Positions 27,984-37,617 of a stretch of DNA of 64,000 nt are shown here, piece by piece (position 1 is the first letter of the stretch; every line of letters starts with the position of its first letter). The DNA comes from Pseudohalioglobus lutimaris. Its GTDB lineage: Bacteria; Pseudomonadota; Gammaproteobacteria; Pseudomonadales; Halieaceae. The position numbers were made by a program, and so were the translations under genes. Below the pieces are notes generated by a model, which saw only the letters and a program-made list of their open reading frames with translations, searched no databases and was not told where the DNA came from. The stretch spans positions 1-64,000 of the forward strand of contig NZ_PKUS01000013.1 of the NCBI RefSeq assembly GCF_002866825.1, written 5' to 3'.

Positions 27984-30140
27984 ATGAGTTATATCAGACT
28001 GGAAAAAGATGCCGATGGCATTGTCGACCTGATCTTCGACCAGGCAGGCAAAGCGGTCAACGTGATGGGCGAGGAATATGCGGAAGCCATGCCCCGGGCG
28101 CTGGATGAGCTGGAGGCGATGAAAGATGAGATAAAAGGCGTCTACGTACGCTCCGGCAAGCCCGGCCAGTTCTTCGCCGGCGGGGATATCACCCAGATGC
28201 TGGAAATGGACCTCGACCCTGCCCCCGCAGAGCGGGAGGAGATGTACCGGAGCCTGCTGGAGTCAAAAGCGCCCCTGGCGCGACTGGAGCGCCTGGGCGT
28301 GCCCGTTGCAGTGGGTATTAACGGGCCTGCGCTGGGTGGCGGTTATGAGATCGCGCTGGCTTGCCACTATCGTATTGCCCTGGACAGCCCCAAAGTAAAA
28401 ATCGGCCTGCCGGAGGCGATGCTGGGCTTGATGCCCGGCGCCGGGGGTGTGGTGCGCATGGTGCGTATGCTGGGCATGCAGGAGGCCCTGACCCTTGTTT
28501 CCCAGGGCAAACAGTTGGTGGCGACCCGGGCGCTGGATGCGGGCCTGGTGCACGCGCTGGCGACTGATGAAGAAGACATGGCGAAGAAGGCGCGGGCCTG
28601 GCTGTTGGACAACCCCGATGCGCAGCAGCCCTGGGAGGCGCCAGGTTACAGCATTCCCGGGGGTGGTCCCGAAGACGAGGCCACCCAGGGCCTGACCTAT
28701 TTTGGCCCGGTGAACGTGATGAACCAGACCAAAGGCAATATGACCGCCCCTCAGGTGATCATCGCCGCGGTGATAGACACGGCCAGGGTCGATTATGATA
28801 CTGCCCACAAGATTGAGGCGCGCTACTTCCAGCGTCTGCTGCTGGACCAGGTCTCGCGCAACATGATGACCACCTTCTTTGTGCAGATGAACCAGCTGGA
28901 CGCCGGGGCCTCCCGTCCTGATGGCATCGACAAAACCGACGTAAAGAAGCTGGGTATTCTCGGTGCAGGGGTCATGGGTGCGGGAATCGCCTTTACCGCT
29001 GCCAAGGTTGGTATCGAGGTGATCCTCAAGGACATCAACCAGGAGAACGCCGAGCGGGGCAAGGCCTACGCCGCTGCGGCCTGCGAGAAGAACCGCCGCA
29101 TTGACGCGCAGCAGGCAGAGCAAATCCTGGCGCGCATCCATCCCACTGCCGACGTGAATGACCTCGCCGGTTGTGACCTGGTCATCGAGGCGGTTTTCGA
29201 GAATCGCGATGTGAAGGCGACTGTCACCCGGGAAACCGAGGTTGTGCTTGGCGACAGTGCGATCTTTGCCAGTAACACCTCGGCCCTGCCGATCACCGAC
29301 CTGGCGCGCGCCTCCGTGCGCCCGCAGAACTTCATTGGTATGCATTTTTTCTCTCCCGCTGAGCGCATGCCGCTGGTGGAGATCATCACTGGCGAGCATA
29401 CCTCGGACGAATCCCTGGCCTGGGCATTCGACCTGGCACAGAAGCTTGGCAAGAAGCCCATTGTGGTCAGGGATGCCCCCGGCTTTTTCACCACACGGGT
29501 CATTGGCCAGACCATCACCCAGGGCCAGCGCATGCTTGCAGAAGGGGTTAATCCGGCCCTGATTGAGAACGGTGCGGCGTTCAACGGTTCCCCCATGGGT
29601 CCGCTGGAAACGCTGGACACCATTTCTCTGGAGACGGCCTACCATGGCGCTCAACAGCGCCAGGCGGATGCTGAAGCCGCGGGAGAGAAGTGGGAGCCCA
29701 GTCCCGAATCCGAGGTGATCCGGTATATGGTGGAAGACGCCAAACGGGTGGGCCAGGCCAAAGGTGCTGGCTTTTATGACTATGATGAAAAAGGCAAAAA
29801 GGTGCGTACCTGGGCCGGTCTCAAGGATAAATTCGCAGCGGGTGGCTATGTGGATTTGCCTTACCAGGATGTCAAAGACCGTTTGTTGTTCTCCCAGGTG
29901 CTAGAAGCCATCCGCATTATGGAAGAAGGGGTCCTGACCTCAGTGCCGGACGGTAATATCGGCTCAATTATGGGAATCGGATTCCCGCCTCACACCGGGG
30001 GTGTTTACCAGTGCGTTAATGCCTATGGCGTGCAGGCATTTGCCGAGCGCGCCGCAGAGCTGGAGGCGAAATACGGCGAGGAGTTCAAGCCGCCGCAGTT
30101 GCTGCTGGATATGGCTGCCCAGGGAAGTACGTTCGGCTAG
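27984..30140 (+). CDS. Multifunctional enoyl-CoA hydratase/3-hydroxyacyl-CoA dehydrogenase (FadB/FadJ family)
   Basis: A 718-residue two-part enzyme for the middle steps of fatty-acid beta-oxidation. The N-terminal crotonase domain (about 1-190) has the oxyanion segment GQFFAGGDI and catalytic glutamates in [10 protein letters not shown] and GLPEAMLGL. The central Rossmann domain begins [14 protein letters not shown] near residue 325 and carries the dehydrogenase His in [14 protein letters not shown]; the C-terminal dehydrogenase domain follows. The length equals FadJ. The short 18-base gap after the thiolase suggests one operon and an alpha2-beta2 complex. A strong terminator follows. Confidence 0.93.
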   Translation: MSYIRLEKDADGIVDLIFDQAGKAVNVMGEEYAEAMPRALDELEAMKDEIKGVYVRSGKPGQFFAGGDITQMLEMDLDPAPAEREEMYRSLLESKAPLARLERLGVPVAVGINGPALGGGYEIALACHYRIALDSPKVKIGLPEAMLGLMPGAGGVVRMVRMLGMQEALTLVSQGKQLVATRALDAGLVHALATDEEDMAKKARAWLLDNPDAQQPWEAPGYSIPGGGPEDEATQGLTYFGPVNVMNQTKGNMTAPQVIIAAVIDTARVDYDTAHKIEARYFQRLLLDQVSRNMMTTFFVQMNQLDAGASRPDGIDKTDVKKLGILGAGVMGAGIAFTAAKVGIEVILKDINQENAERGKAYAAAACEKNRRIDAQQAEQILARIHPTADVNDLAGCDLVIEAVFENRDVKATVTRETEVVLGDSAIFASNTSALPITDLARASVRPQNFIGMHFFSPAERMPLVEIITGEHTSDESLAWAFDLAQKLGKKPIVVRDAPGFFTTRVIGQTITQGQRMLAEGVNPALIENGAAFNGSPMGPLETLDTISLETAYHGAQQRQADAEAAGEKWEPSPESEVIRYMVEDAKRVGQAKGAGFYDYDEKGKKVRTWAGLKDKFAAGGYVDLPYQDVKDRLLFSQVLEAIRIMEEGVLTSVPDGNIGSIMGIGFPPHTGGVYQCVNAYGVQAFAERAAELEAKYGEEFKPPQLLLDMAAQGSTFG

Positions 30141-30160
30141 GGACCAGCGGATGACCCATT

Positions 30161-30204
30161 GCGCCGGTCTCAATCATGTATTGAGACTGGCGCAGCTTTT
30201 TTCA
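30161..30204 (+). terminator. Rho-independent terminator of the beta-oxidation operon
   Basis: A 13-base stem (left arm 30161-30173, right arm 30181-30193, one G-T pair) with a 7-base loop is followed by AGC and a T-run, 20 bases past the stop codon. Confidence 0.9.
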
Positions 30205-30249
30205 GTTAGAATGTCCCCTCTCTCAGCTGACAAGGCCTGATACATCACC

Positions 30250-31284
30250 ATGACCCTGCTGGTCATCTACCTCACGATTGCCATTGGCATTTCTTTCATG
30301 TGCTCGATACTCGAGGCCGTGCTGTTGTCGGTGACACCCGCATTCGTAGAGAGTGAGCTCAAGGATAAGCCGCGTCGGGCGCAGGTGCTGAAAAACGTGC
30401 GTGACGACCTGGATCAATCCATTTCCAGTATTCTCATACTCAATACCTTTGCCCATACCATGGGTGCGGCCGGTGTGGGGGCGCAGGCTGTTCGCGTATT
30501 TGGTGCGCAGTACGAAACGCTGGTGGCATTCGTATTGACCCTGGCCATTCTTTACTTTTCCGAGATTATTCCCAAGACGCTGGGTGCAACCTTCTGGAAG
30601 CAACTTGCTCTGCCCTCGGCCCTTGTTATCCGTGTCCTGATAAAGTTGCTGTACCCCTTCGTCTGGCTTTCGGCGTTGATCACACGCTCCTTTTCCAAAG
30701 GCGAGGCCGCCAGTATCAGCCGTGACGAACTGGCCGCCCTCGCTCGACTGGGCCGCAGGGAAGGCGCATTGGGAACACATGAGAGTGAATTGCTAGAGAA
30801 TATCCTGTTACTGCGCGAGACCACCACCGGTGTGATTCTCACCCCGCGTACGGTGGTAACGGCGCTCGATGGCTCCCTGAGCCTGGCACAGGCCCTTGAT
30901 CTTTTAGGGGACTCTCCTTTTACCCGCATCCCGGTGTTTGAGGGTGATATTGATAACGTCATCGGGCTGGTACTGCGGCATCGCATGCTTGCTGCGGAGT
31001 ACGAGGGGCGCAAAGACGAACCCCTGCGTGAATTCACCTCGCCAATCTACCGGGTGCGTCAGGAATTGCCCGTGTTGCAGTTGCTGGACCAGTTTATCAA
31101 GCGCCGCGAGCATTTGTTCCTGGTGGAAGATGAATATGGACAGACCGCCGGAATTGTCACCCTGGAGGACGCGGTGGAAACCATGCTGGGTCGTGAAATT
31201 ATGGACGAAAGTGACACGGTTGAAGACATGCAGCAACTTGCCCGCAGCCGCTATCGGGGGCGCCTGCGCGACTCCAAGGACTGA
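30250..31284 (+). CDS. CNNM/CorC-type (DUF21 plus CBS) membrane protein
   Basis: A 344-residue protein of the HlyC/CorC group. The N-terminal DUF21/CNNM domain (about 1-170) has three to four helices, including LILNTFAHTMGAAGVGA and YFSEIIPKTLG. A cytoplasmic CBS pair spans about 190-320 (ILTPRTVVTALDGS; LVEDEYGQTAGIVTLEDAVE). There is no clear C-terminal CorC_HlyC domain, so it is a short member. Relatives handle Mg2+ or Co2+ efflux or resistance. It is convergent with the AI-2E family gene. Confidence 0.85.
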   Translation: MTLLVIYLTIAIGISFMCSILEAVLLSVTPAFVESELKDKPRRAQVLKNVRDDLDQSISSILILNTFAHTMGAAGVGAQAVRVFGAQYETLVAFVLTLAILYFSEIIPKTLGATFWKQLALPSALVIRVLIKLLYPFVWLSALITRSFSKGEAASISRDELAALARLGRREGALGTHESELLENILLLRETTTGVILTPRTVVTALDGSLSLAQALDLLGDSPFTRIPVFEGDIDNVIGLVLRHRMLAAEYEGRKDEPLREFTSPIYRVRQELPVLQLLDQFIKRREHLFLVEDEYGQTAGIVTLEDAVETMLGREIMDESDTVEDMQQLARSRYRGRLRDSKD

Positions 31285-31302
31285 AAGCGGCGCCTGTGCA
31301 CC

Positions 31303-32472
31303 CTAGTCCGGGGTATCCAGCCTGGCCTCGATAACTTTGATCCAGGGTTCGAACAGCTGCAGTCGCGACAGCACCAGTTTGATGCAGACCAGCAACGGGA
31401 CCGCAATCAGTACACCGGCCGCCCCCCATAGCCAGCCCCACAGCATCAGCCAGAGCATGGTGAACAGAGGATTGATGCTGACCGTGCGACCCAGCACCAC
31501 GGGCGTGACCAGTTGTGACTCGATAGCGTTGATGGCGAAGTAAACCGCCGCCGGAACCAGCGAAGCCCAGGCAAACCCATACTGGTCCAGGCCTGCCACG
31601 GCGATGGCCGTGGCACTCAGCACTGGACCCACATAGGGTGCGAAGTTGAGCAGCGCGACCACTGCGCCCCAGAATAGTGGATCTTCGAACTGCATTGCCC
31701 ATAGCGCTGCCGTGGTAACCACGCCAAGGCCAAGGTTGATTATGGAAACCGTGAAAATGTAGCGCGACAGCTCCCGCTGCGTCTCAACGACCAGGGCCCT
31801 TGCGTCCTCCTTATCTTTGATCCGGGGTAGTGCCTCAATAGCGGTGTAATAGATGCCCGGGCCGTAAACCAGGAGGAACAGCACCAGGATGATCACCGCC
31901 ACACCCTGGGCGAGAAACACCGGCATCTCGGCGACGATATCCAGCAGCACTTGCAGTCCACGGAGGCCGATCTGCCGGGAGAGTTCATTGTTGGGCTGCT
32001 CAGCGCTGGCCTTTACCACCTCCTGTTCATCGCTGTCGCCAAACCAACTGAATAGCCGCCCCAGTGTTGATTGCTCTTCCTTCAACTGTGCCGCCTGCGC
32101 TGTGTTTTCTGTGGCAGTCGGTGCCAGGGCGTCGGTGATGCTGTCCAGTTTCTCGTTGACCTTCAGGGTGATCTCGGGAACCCGGTCAAGCCAGCGCTTT
32201 GCCGGCTCTGCCAGTTCCATGCCCAGTAATGTGAACGGCACACCCAGCGCGATCAGCAGTGCCACGCCGGAGACTGCACGCGGGATGTAGAACCGGCGTA
32301 AATACTGCACCAAGGGATACAGCGGCAGGGCGAGCATCGCTGCCAGAACCAGCGGTATCAGCAGTGAAGAGGCAAAATAAAGGGTATAGATCACGGCGAG
32401 GAACAGCAGCGCGATCACCGCTCTTTGCATGGCGCGGCTGCGGTTGTCGCCTGGTTGTTCTGTTGAGTCCAC
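31303..32472 (-). CDS. AI-2E transporter family (PerM/TqsA-like) membrane protein
   Basis: A 389-residue protein with about eight helices and a long hydrophilic segment (about 85-165) of helical, acidic character. The C-terminal part FAPYVGPVLSATAIAVAG and GWLWGAAGVLIAVPLLVCIK matches the AI-2E exporter/PerM superfamily. Members export the quorum signal AI-2, sodium or others, so function is uncertain; nothing nearby points to AI-2 synthesis. The start is GTG at 32472 with GGGGAG upstream; an overlapping ATG is out of frame. Confidence 0.85.
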   Translation of the reverse strand: MDSTEQPGDNRSRAMQRAVIALLFLAVIYTLYFASSLLIPLVLAAMLALPLYPLVQYLRRFYIPRAVSGVALLIALGVPFTLLGMELAEPAKRWLDRVPEITLKVNEKLDSITDALAPTATENTAQAAQLKEEQSTLGRLFSWFGDSDEQEVVKASAEQPNNELSRQIGLRGLQVLLDIVAEMPVFLAQGVAVIILVLFLLVYGPGIYYTAIEALPRIKDKEDARALVVETQRELSRYIFTVSIINLGLGVVTTAALWAMQFEDPLFWGAVVALLNFAPYVGPVLSATAIAVAGLDQYGFAWASLVPAAVYFAINAIESQLVTPVVLGRTVSINPLFTMLWLMLWGWLWGAAGVLIAVPLLVCIKLVLSRLQLFEPWIKVIEARLDTPD

Positions 32473-32579
32473 ATTGCTCCCCTGTCGTTTCGCAGCAGGG
32501 CGCTATGGTCTCCCACTCGCGCCACTGTGTACAGGTTTGGCCTGAAGGGTTGCACCTGCCGCCAGCGGACGTTGCTGCG

Positions 32580-33944
32580 CTAGCGTACGCCTGCGCGGGC
32601 CATTCCCTTGGGGGTGAAATACTGGCCGCTGCTGTCGAACCCATGCCGGTACTTCCCCGGTTTGGGCTTGCCGTTGAGGTTGTAGATATCCTGCAGCAGG
32701 TCATATACGCCATTGGCGCCGGCACTGGCGTGGCCGTCGTAAAGCCGCGCGCTGTAATTGAATTGAACGCGCCACAGGTTCCCACGCGCGTCATAGGTTT
32801 CTCCGGCAACCGCTGACCAACTGTCCTCGTCTATATAGAGGCGGCGCTTGCCGTAGAGGTGACGCTGTCCCGGTTTCAGTGTGGCCTCGATCACCCAAAC
32901 CCGGTGCTTCTCCCAGCGCACGAATTCAGGTTTCAGGAAGCGTTCGCCCAGCATGTTCTCCACCTCATGCTTGAAAATGAAGTCGTAGTTGGAATAGGGG
33001 ACGATCATCTCTCGCTTGCCCAGTAGTTTCCAATCGAAGCGCTCGGGAGAGCCGTTAAAAATGAATGCGTCGTCATACGTAGAGGTGCCGGCCACCGCCG
33101 GATTGGGCGTATCAAAGGCCACCGCCGGTGCCAGCCGCACCCGGCGCTGGCCGGTGAGGTATTGCCATGCCCGCCGGCCCTGCCCGGCGCTGTAGTCAGC
33201 GCCCGGCTCATGCACCAGCAGGATTTCCCCGGCGCGTCGGGCGGGTGCCTTGTAGTTTATGCGCAGTTTCAGCCAGGCCTTGTCGCCCACCGGCTCATCG
33301 GGTGTTTCGTACATGGGATAGACGAGTGCGGAGGTGGCGGTGGTAGACAGAATCGGCTTGCCATTGGAATTAACATAGTAGACGTCGTAGTCCTGGGTCG
33401 AGGGCTCCGCGTAGCGAATCATGTGATTCCACAGGACTTCCAGCGCCGACTGTGGAATAGGGAAGGGCGTGCCCGGGAGGCTATTCTCAATTTTCTGGCC
33501 GCCGGCGACCAGCTTGGCGTTAACCGCATTCTTCAGCGTGTTGGCGTAGAACCAGTCCGGGGCACTGTGGGAACGTTTGCTCGGGTAGACTCGCAGCATG
33601 AAACCATCATGCCCCAGCTTCTCGAGCATGGCCTTGCTGCCCTCGGTCAGCTGCTGTGCATGATCCTGCCAGTTGCCGGCGTCGATGGTGCACAGGGGCT
33701 TTTCGTTGGGGAAGGGATTGATATAGTTGTTGGAGCCGGGCTCGTAGTCTTCGGGTATTGGTGTCATGGCCGGGTCCCATGGCGGGATGCTGCCATCGGC
33801 ATTGCCTGCTCTCTCTGCTCCCAGTGGCGTCAGCTCTGTACCCAGGCGGGATGCCTCCTCAGGGCTGGCGGCAGCAACTGCTTCGGTAAAAACGGGATGC
33901 AGCCCCGCGACCAGGCAAAGCCATATCAGGTGTCGTGCAGGCAT
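32580..33944 (-). CDS. DUF1329 domain outer-membrane lipid-handling protein
   Basis: A 454-residue exported protein with a signal peptide of about 25 residues (start MPARHLIW, cleavage after AVAAA). It carries the DUF1329 pattern: SRLGTELTPLGAERAGNADGSIPPW, KHRVWVIEATLKPGQRHLYGKR, YIDEDSWSAV. The fold is LolB-like with a hydrophobic cavity. In hydrocarbon and steroid degraders such genes accompany DUF1302 proteins and RND/MmpL transporters; no DUF1302 gene is visible here. The start at 33944 is preceded by GGGGA. It lies 122 bases downstream of a cytochrome P450 on the same strand. Confidence 0.85.
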   Translation of the reverse strand: MPARHLIWLCLVAGLHPVFTEAVAAASPEEASRLGTELTPLGAERAGNADGSIPPWDPAMTPIPEDYEPGSNNYINPFPNEKPLCTIDAGNWQDHAQQLTEGSKAMLEKLGHDGFMLRVYPSKRSHSAPDWFYANTLKNAVNAKLVAGGQKIENSLPGTPFPIPQSALEVLWNHMIRYAEPSTQDYDVYYVNSNGKPILSTTATSALVYPMYETPDEPVGDKAWLKLRINYKAPARRAGEILLVHEPGADYSAGQGRRAWQYLTGQRRVRLAPAVAFDTPNPAVAGTSTYDDAFIFNGSPERFDWKLLGKREMIVPYSNYDFIFKHEVENMLGERFLKPEFVRWEKHRVWVIEATLKPGQRHLYGKRRLYIDEDSWSAVAGETYDARGNLWRVQFNYSARLYDGHASAGANGVYDLLQDIYNLNGKPKPGKYRHGFDSSGQYFTPKGMARAGVR

Positions 33945-34066
33945 GTTCTGTCCCCGTTTGAAGGTGAGTGCCGACATCGCGGCGCCAGCAACGCATTATG
34001 ACGCCGCTGTTGTCACCCTGGCAACGTGGGGCTGGCCCACTCAGTGTCTACCCCTGTTCCTGCGGC

Positions 34067-35320
34067 TCAGGCAGCGTCGGTGTCCTGTGCTGCCGGGTCA
34101 AAGCGGATATTCATTTCCTTCATGGCGTTGACGAAGAAAGAGCGAACGTACTTTGGCTGGTCCACAAACCGGGGTTGTCGCAGGCGGGGAATGATCTCGT
34201 CGAACATCACATTCAGTTCCAGGCGGGCGAGGTGGGTGCCAATGCAGAAGTGCTGGCCGATGCCGAAGGAGCGGAGCTGGTTGTACAGGTCGGGCATGCG
34301 CTCTGCGCGGGTAACGTCGAATTCCATGGCGTCGTCACCGAACACGTCTTCGTCGTGATTGGCGGTATGGTAGTGCAAAATAACCTTGTCGCCAGCTTTA
34401 ATCAGCTGGCCACCCACTTCCACGTCCTCCGTGGCGGTGCGGCGCATGGAGATGAAAGCGGTGTTGTAGCGCAGCATCTCTTCCACTGCATTGGATATCT
34501 TGTCCGGGTTGTCGACCAGATACTGCAGCTGCTCAGGGTTCTCCATTAGCAGGCGCATGCCCTGCGCCATTACCGTGCGGGTGGACTCGTTGCCGCCGAC
34601 CAGGATGAGGATAAACATCCAGCCAAACATTTCGGGTGACACCGGCTCCCCTTCCAGCTCGGCGTCCAGCAATGCGCCGGTGATGTTGTCCATGGGCTCA
34701 TCGCGGTGTTTCTCAGCGAGCTGCATGGCATAGCCAATCACCTCCATCGCCGCCAGCTGTGCTTCTTCCTCGGAGACGGCCATATCAGGGTCGTCGGCAA
34801 AGATCATGGTGTTGGTCCAGGTGAAAAATTGTTTCCGGTCCTCCAGCGGCACCCCCAGCAGTTCAAGTATGGAAATCAGTGGCAGTTCCGCCGCAACCTC
34901 CTCAACAAATTCACACTCTCCTTTTGCTGCGACCGCGTCGACGATACGCCGGGCGTGTTCGCGAAACGATGGCTCATAGGAGTCAACCCGCTTGGGGGTG
35001 AAGGCATTGCGCACAATACGGCGTACCTTCTGGTGGCGTGGTGGGTCCATGTTGATAATGGTGTTCTGCTGCATCTCCACAGTGAATTCATCCATTTCCA
35101 TGGGAAAGGCCGAGCGCGCTGCGGAAGAGAACAGTTTGGGGTTCTTGGATACAAAGTCCATTTCCTTGATCCGGGTGACTACCCAATACGGTATGCCGGT
35201 CAGCGGGTCATCCATTTTTACCACGGGGCCTGCGTGCCGGATCTCGCGCAACATTTCGTAGGGCATGCCCTCTTTGTAGGTGTCGGGATCCAACAGGTTG
35301 GAAAAGGGGCACTGGCTCAT
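34067..35320 (-). CDS. Cytochrome P450
   Basis: A 417-residue soluble bacterial P450. The haem-thiolate Cys359 is in SFGIGQHFCIGTHLARLE, the ExxR of helix K is EEMLRYN-type (VEEMLRYNTAF), and the I-helix oxygen-activation motif reads VGGNEST in place of the usual AGxxT. It hydroxylates a small hydrophobic molecule using a separate ferredoxin system, which is not encoded nearby. The pattern resembles the actinobacterial-type CYP groups acting on sterols, terpenes or alkanes; the substrate is not known. ATG 35320 has an AGGAG site. Confidence 0.92.
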   Translation of the reverse strand: MSQCPFSNLLDPDTYKEGMPYEMLREIRHAGPVVKMDDPLTGIPYWVVTRIKEMDFVSKNPKLFSSAARSAFPMEMDEFTVEMQQNTIINMDPPRHQKVRRIVRNAFTPKRVDSYEPSFREHARRIVDAVAAKGECEFVEEVAAELPLISILELLGVPLEDRKQFFTWTNTMIFADDPDMAVSEEEAQLAAMEVIGYAMQLAEKHRDEPMDNITGALLDAELEGEPVSPEMFGWMFILILVGGNESTRTVMAQGMRLLMENPEQLQYLVDNPDKISNAVEEMLRYNTAFISMRRTATEDVEVGGQLIKAGDKVILHYHTANHDEDVFGDDAMEFDVTRAERMPDLYNQLRSFGIGQHFCIGTHLARLELNVMFDEIIPRLRQPRFVDQPKYVRSFFVNAMKEMNIRFDPAAQDTDAA

Positions 35321-35450
35321 GTTTATCTCCTGCTTGCCGCTGCCGGACCGGCATCAGACTAATGGTTGTTAGTTAACGTCTGATTCTGGCACGGAGGGCA
35401 TAGCGGGTAAAGCCGTCGCGGTATTGCCAGTTGCACCGGGTCCTGCCCGA

Positions 35451-36938
35451 TCAACCAGGACGGTAGGCGAGTGCTTCACTGAGGTGGTTTTCTTCCACCA
35501 CATCTGCGCAGTCCAGGTCGGCGATGCTGCGGGCTACCCGCAAGGTACGGTGCAGTGCTCGACCGGACAAATGCAGGCGCTGCGCCGCGGTTTCCAGCAG
35601 TTGGCGTTGTGCTTCGCCCAGTTGGCAGACGTCAAGCAGGGGCTCGCTATGTAAATTAGCGTTGGTGCACTGCTGTCTCGCCAGCTGGCGCGCCCGGCAC
35701 TGGATAACCCGGCTTCTCACGGCAGCGGAGGGTTCACCTCCGGCGCCTTTTTCCAGCAGCATGGCCGCGGGGAGCCGGGGCACGGGAACGTGCATGTCGA
35801 TACGGTCCAGCAATGGCCCGGAAACCCGACCTGCATAGCGCTGCACTTGCTCAGGTGTGCAACGACAGGCTCGTTCGGCGTCGCCTAGATAGCCGCAAGG
35901 GCAGGGGTTCATGGCGGCGACCAGCTGGAAACTGGCGGGGTAAGTGAGCTTGTGCCGGGCGCGCGACAGGGTGACCTGGCCGGATTCCAGTGGCTCCCTC
36001 AGGGCCTCCAGGCAGTGTCGATTGAACTCTGGTAACTCGTCGAGAAACAGTACACCGCCGTGGGCGAGGGAGACTTCCCCCGGCCGCGGATGGCTGCCTC
36101 CGCCGATCAACGCCGCTGCGCTGGCACTGTGGTGCGGCGAGCGGAAGGGACGGCGCAGTGCACTGTCCGTGGTCTGTGCATCCTGAAAGTCGCGCAGGGC
36201 CAGGGCAACCAGGGCTTCTTCTTTGGAGGGCGGAGGCAGTATCCCGGGCAGGCGACTGGCGAGTAGTGTCTTGCCGGTGCCGGGTGGCCCGCTCAGAAGC
36301 AGGTTATGTGCGCCGCAGGCGGCGACCTCCAGTGCCCGGCGAGCGGATGTCTGTCCCACCACGTCGCTCAGGTCCGGGTAGCTCGCCGGGACCCGGTGTT
36401 CGGCGGTTCTGCTGGGAGGCAGCGCAGCGGAGCCATTGATGTGGGCACACAGGGTGAGCAGGTCGGGGGCCGCGAGGATGTTGGCGTCGGGCACCTGGCT
36501 CGCATTGTGCTCGCAGGCGGTTGGTACGAACAGGGTGTTGCCGCAGGCACTGGCCGCCAGTGCAGCACAAACCACGCCGGGTACCGCTCTGAGGCTGCCA
36601 TCCAGGGCAAGTTCGCCGAGGAATTCGTCATGTTCACCCCGCCGGTTTTCCAGCTGTCCGGAAGCAATGAGGATGCCCAGGGCAATGGGAAGGTCAAAGC
36701 GACCCCCGACTTTGGGCAGGTCTGCGGGTGCCAGGTTGATGGTGATGCGCCGGTCGGGAAACTCAAAGTGGGAGTTGAGCAGGGCGCTGCGGACTCTTTC
36801 CTTGCTCTCGCGAACAGCGGTTTCAGGCAGGCCGACTATATTGAAGGCGGGAAGCCCATTGGAGAGATGGGCCTCAACGCGCACCATTGGCGCAGACAGG
36901 CCGGACAGTGCCCGGCTGTGTATAACAGACAGTTCCAT
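35451..36938 (-). CDS. comM: YifB/ComM family AAA+ ATPase (Mg-chelatase-like)
   Basis: A 495-residue protein. The N-terminal Lon-protease-like domain (about 1-165) is followed by an AAA+ core with Walker A in LLSGPPGTGKTLLASRL, Walker B in VLFLDELPEF and sensor FQLVAAMNPCPCGYLGD, then the C-terminal Mg-chelatase-like lid. ComM is a hexameric helicase driving branch migration when transformed DNA is integrated. The length fits. It lies 55 bases downstream of ubiK on the same strand, a pairing seen in Pseudomonas relatives. Confidence 0.95.
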   Translation of the reverse strand: MELSVIHSRALSGLSAPMVRVEAHLSNGLPAFNIVGLPETAVRESKERVRSALLNSHFEFPDRRITINLAPADLPKVGGRFDLPIALGILIASGQLENRRGEHDEFLGELALDGSLRAVPGVVCAALAASACGNTLFVPTACEHNASQVPDANILAAPDLLTLCAHINGSAALPPSRTAEHRVPASYPDLSDVVGQTSARRALEVAACGAHNLLLSGPPGTGKTLLASRLPGILPPPSKEEALVALALRDFQDAQTTDSALRRPFRSPHHSASAAALIGGGSHPRPGEVSLAHGGVLFLDELPEFNRHCLEALREPLESGQVTLSRARHKLTYPASFQLVAAMNPCPCGYLGDAERACRCTPEQVQRYAGRVSGPLLDRIDMHVPVPRLPAAMLLEKGAGGEPSAAVRSRVIQCRARQLARQQCTNANLHSEPLLDVCQLGEAQRQLLETAAQRLHLSGRALHRTLRVARSIADLDCADVVEENHLSEALAYRPG

Positions 36939-36993
36939 GGCTCTTCCCTGAGCGCTGTAGCCGATGTCCTGTGGGGCACCGGGCTTTACATGG

Positions 36994-37251
36994 CTAGTTT
37001 GAGAGGGTTTCCAGTTCCCTCGTCAGTGTCTCCAGTTCCGCCTCCAGGGCGACAACGCGTTCCCGGGTGCGCTTGAGGATTTCAGTCTGCGCATCAAATT
37101 CCTCCCGGCTCACCACGTCCAGTCGTGTCAGCGCAGACTGGGCTAATGCGCGCACGCCCTTGTCCACTTCGCCCTTGAGGCCGGAGCTGCCAACCATCTC
37201 GTTTACTTGCTGCAGTACTTCCCAGGGAGGAGGGGGTGGTTTGATTGCCAT
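36994..37251 (-). CDS. ubiK: Ubiquinone biosynthesis accessory factor UbiK
   Basis: An 85-residue protein with a short amphipathic N-terminal half and a long C-terminal coiled coil (about 48-85, RTRERVVALEAELETLTREL). Members (formerly YqiC/BMFP) bind UbiJ and lipids and help the Ubi enzyme complex make coenzyme Q under oxygen. The N-terminal proline run IKPPPPPWEVL is a variation on the family start. It is upstream of comM. Across 366 bases lies the nitrogen-regulated porin gene, divergently transcribed. Confidence 0.9.
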   Translation of the reverse strand: MAIKPPPPPWEVLQQVNEMVGSSGLKGEVDKGVRALAQSALTRLDVVSREEFDAQTEILKRTRERVVALEAELETLTRELETLSN

Positions 37252-37323
37252 TTCTTGCGGCCTTATGCCTGGAGGATTCGCATAAATTCTAGTCTATTTG
37301 CGATGCCGAACACAGATCATAAA

Positions 37324-37338
37324 TCACCACCGTGGTGA
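37324..37338. promoter_or_regulatory. Perfect palindrome TCACCAC-C-GTGGTGA
   Basis: Seven-base arms around one central base, in the divergent region between ubiK and the porin gene. It looks like a dimeric regulator site; the regulator is unknown. Confidence 0.4.
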
Positions 37339-37343
37339 ACAAA

Positions 37344-37361
37344 TGAGCGCCATAGCGCTCA
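37344..37361. promoter_or_regulatory. Perfect inverted repeat TGAGCGC-CATA-GCGCTCA
   Basis: Seven-base arms with a four-base spacer, five bases from the preceding palindrome. It could be a regulator-binding site or a small hairpin for the ubiK or porin transcript; it is too far from either stop to be a terminator. Confidence 0.4.
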
Positions 37362-37380
37362 CTTCGGTGCCCTGTTTCGG

Positions 37381-37397
37381 TGCGCCACGCCAGTGCA
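37381..37397 (+). promoter_or_regulatory. NtrC-like binding site
   Basis: TGCGCC-N5-AGTGCA matches the NtrC consensus TGCACC-N5-GGTGCA at 10 of 12 positions. It sits about 107 bases upstream of the -24 element of the sigma-54 promoter, the usual enhancer distance. A weaker half-matching copy (TGAGCG-N5-GGTGCG) is at 37422-37438. Confidence 0.55.
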
Positions 37398-37503
37398 CAG
37401 GCGATCGATGGTGCGAATCCGTGAGCGCTTTTGGTGCGCGGCACTCGGCTTCGTCCCCTGCTTAATGCGCTAACTTATTGAAAAAAAAGATAAATCCCGG
37501 GCC

Positions 37504-37519
37504 TGGCACATGCTCTGCA
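37504..37519 (+). promoter_or_regulatory. Sigma-54 (-24/-12) promoter of the porin-glnK-amtB unit
   Basis: TGGCAC-N5-CTGCA places GG and GC exactly ten bases apart, as sigma-54 RNA polymerase requires. The GC at 37517-37518 should give a transcription start near 37530, about 90 bases before the porin ATG. The neighbouring glnK and amtB genes are classical NtrC/RpoN targets, which supports the call. Confidence 0.7.
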
Positions 37520-37617
37520 ATCTACCGGGCAGATTGGTAGAGCGCACAGTGTGCCCGAGAACGAGATGACGCATACACAATCTGAAACCTGGACACATCC
37601 CTTTTGGAGAATGAAAC

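Noticed and set aside
37344-37361. Inverted repeat as the ubiK terminator or a comM-ubiK attenuator
   Set aside because: It lies upstream of the ubiK start, not downstream of its stop, and has no U-tract.
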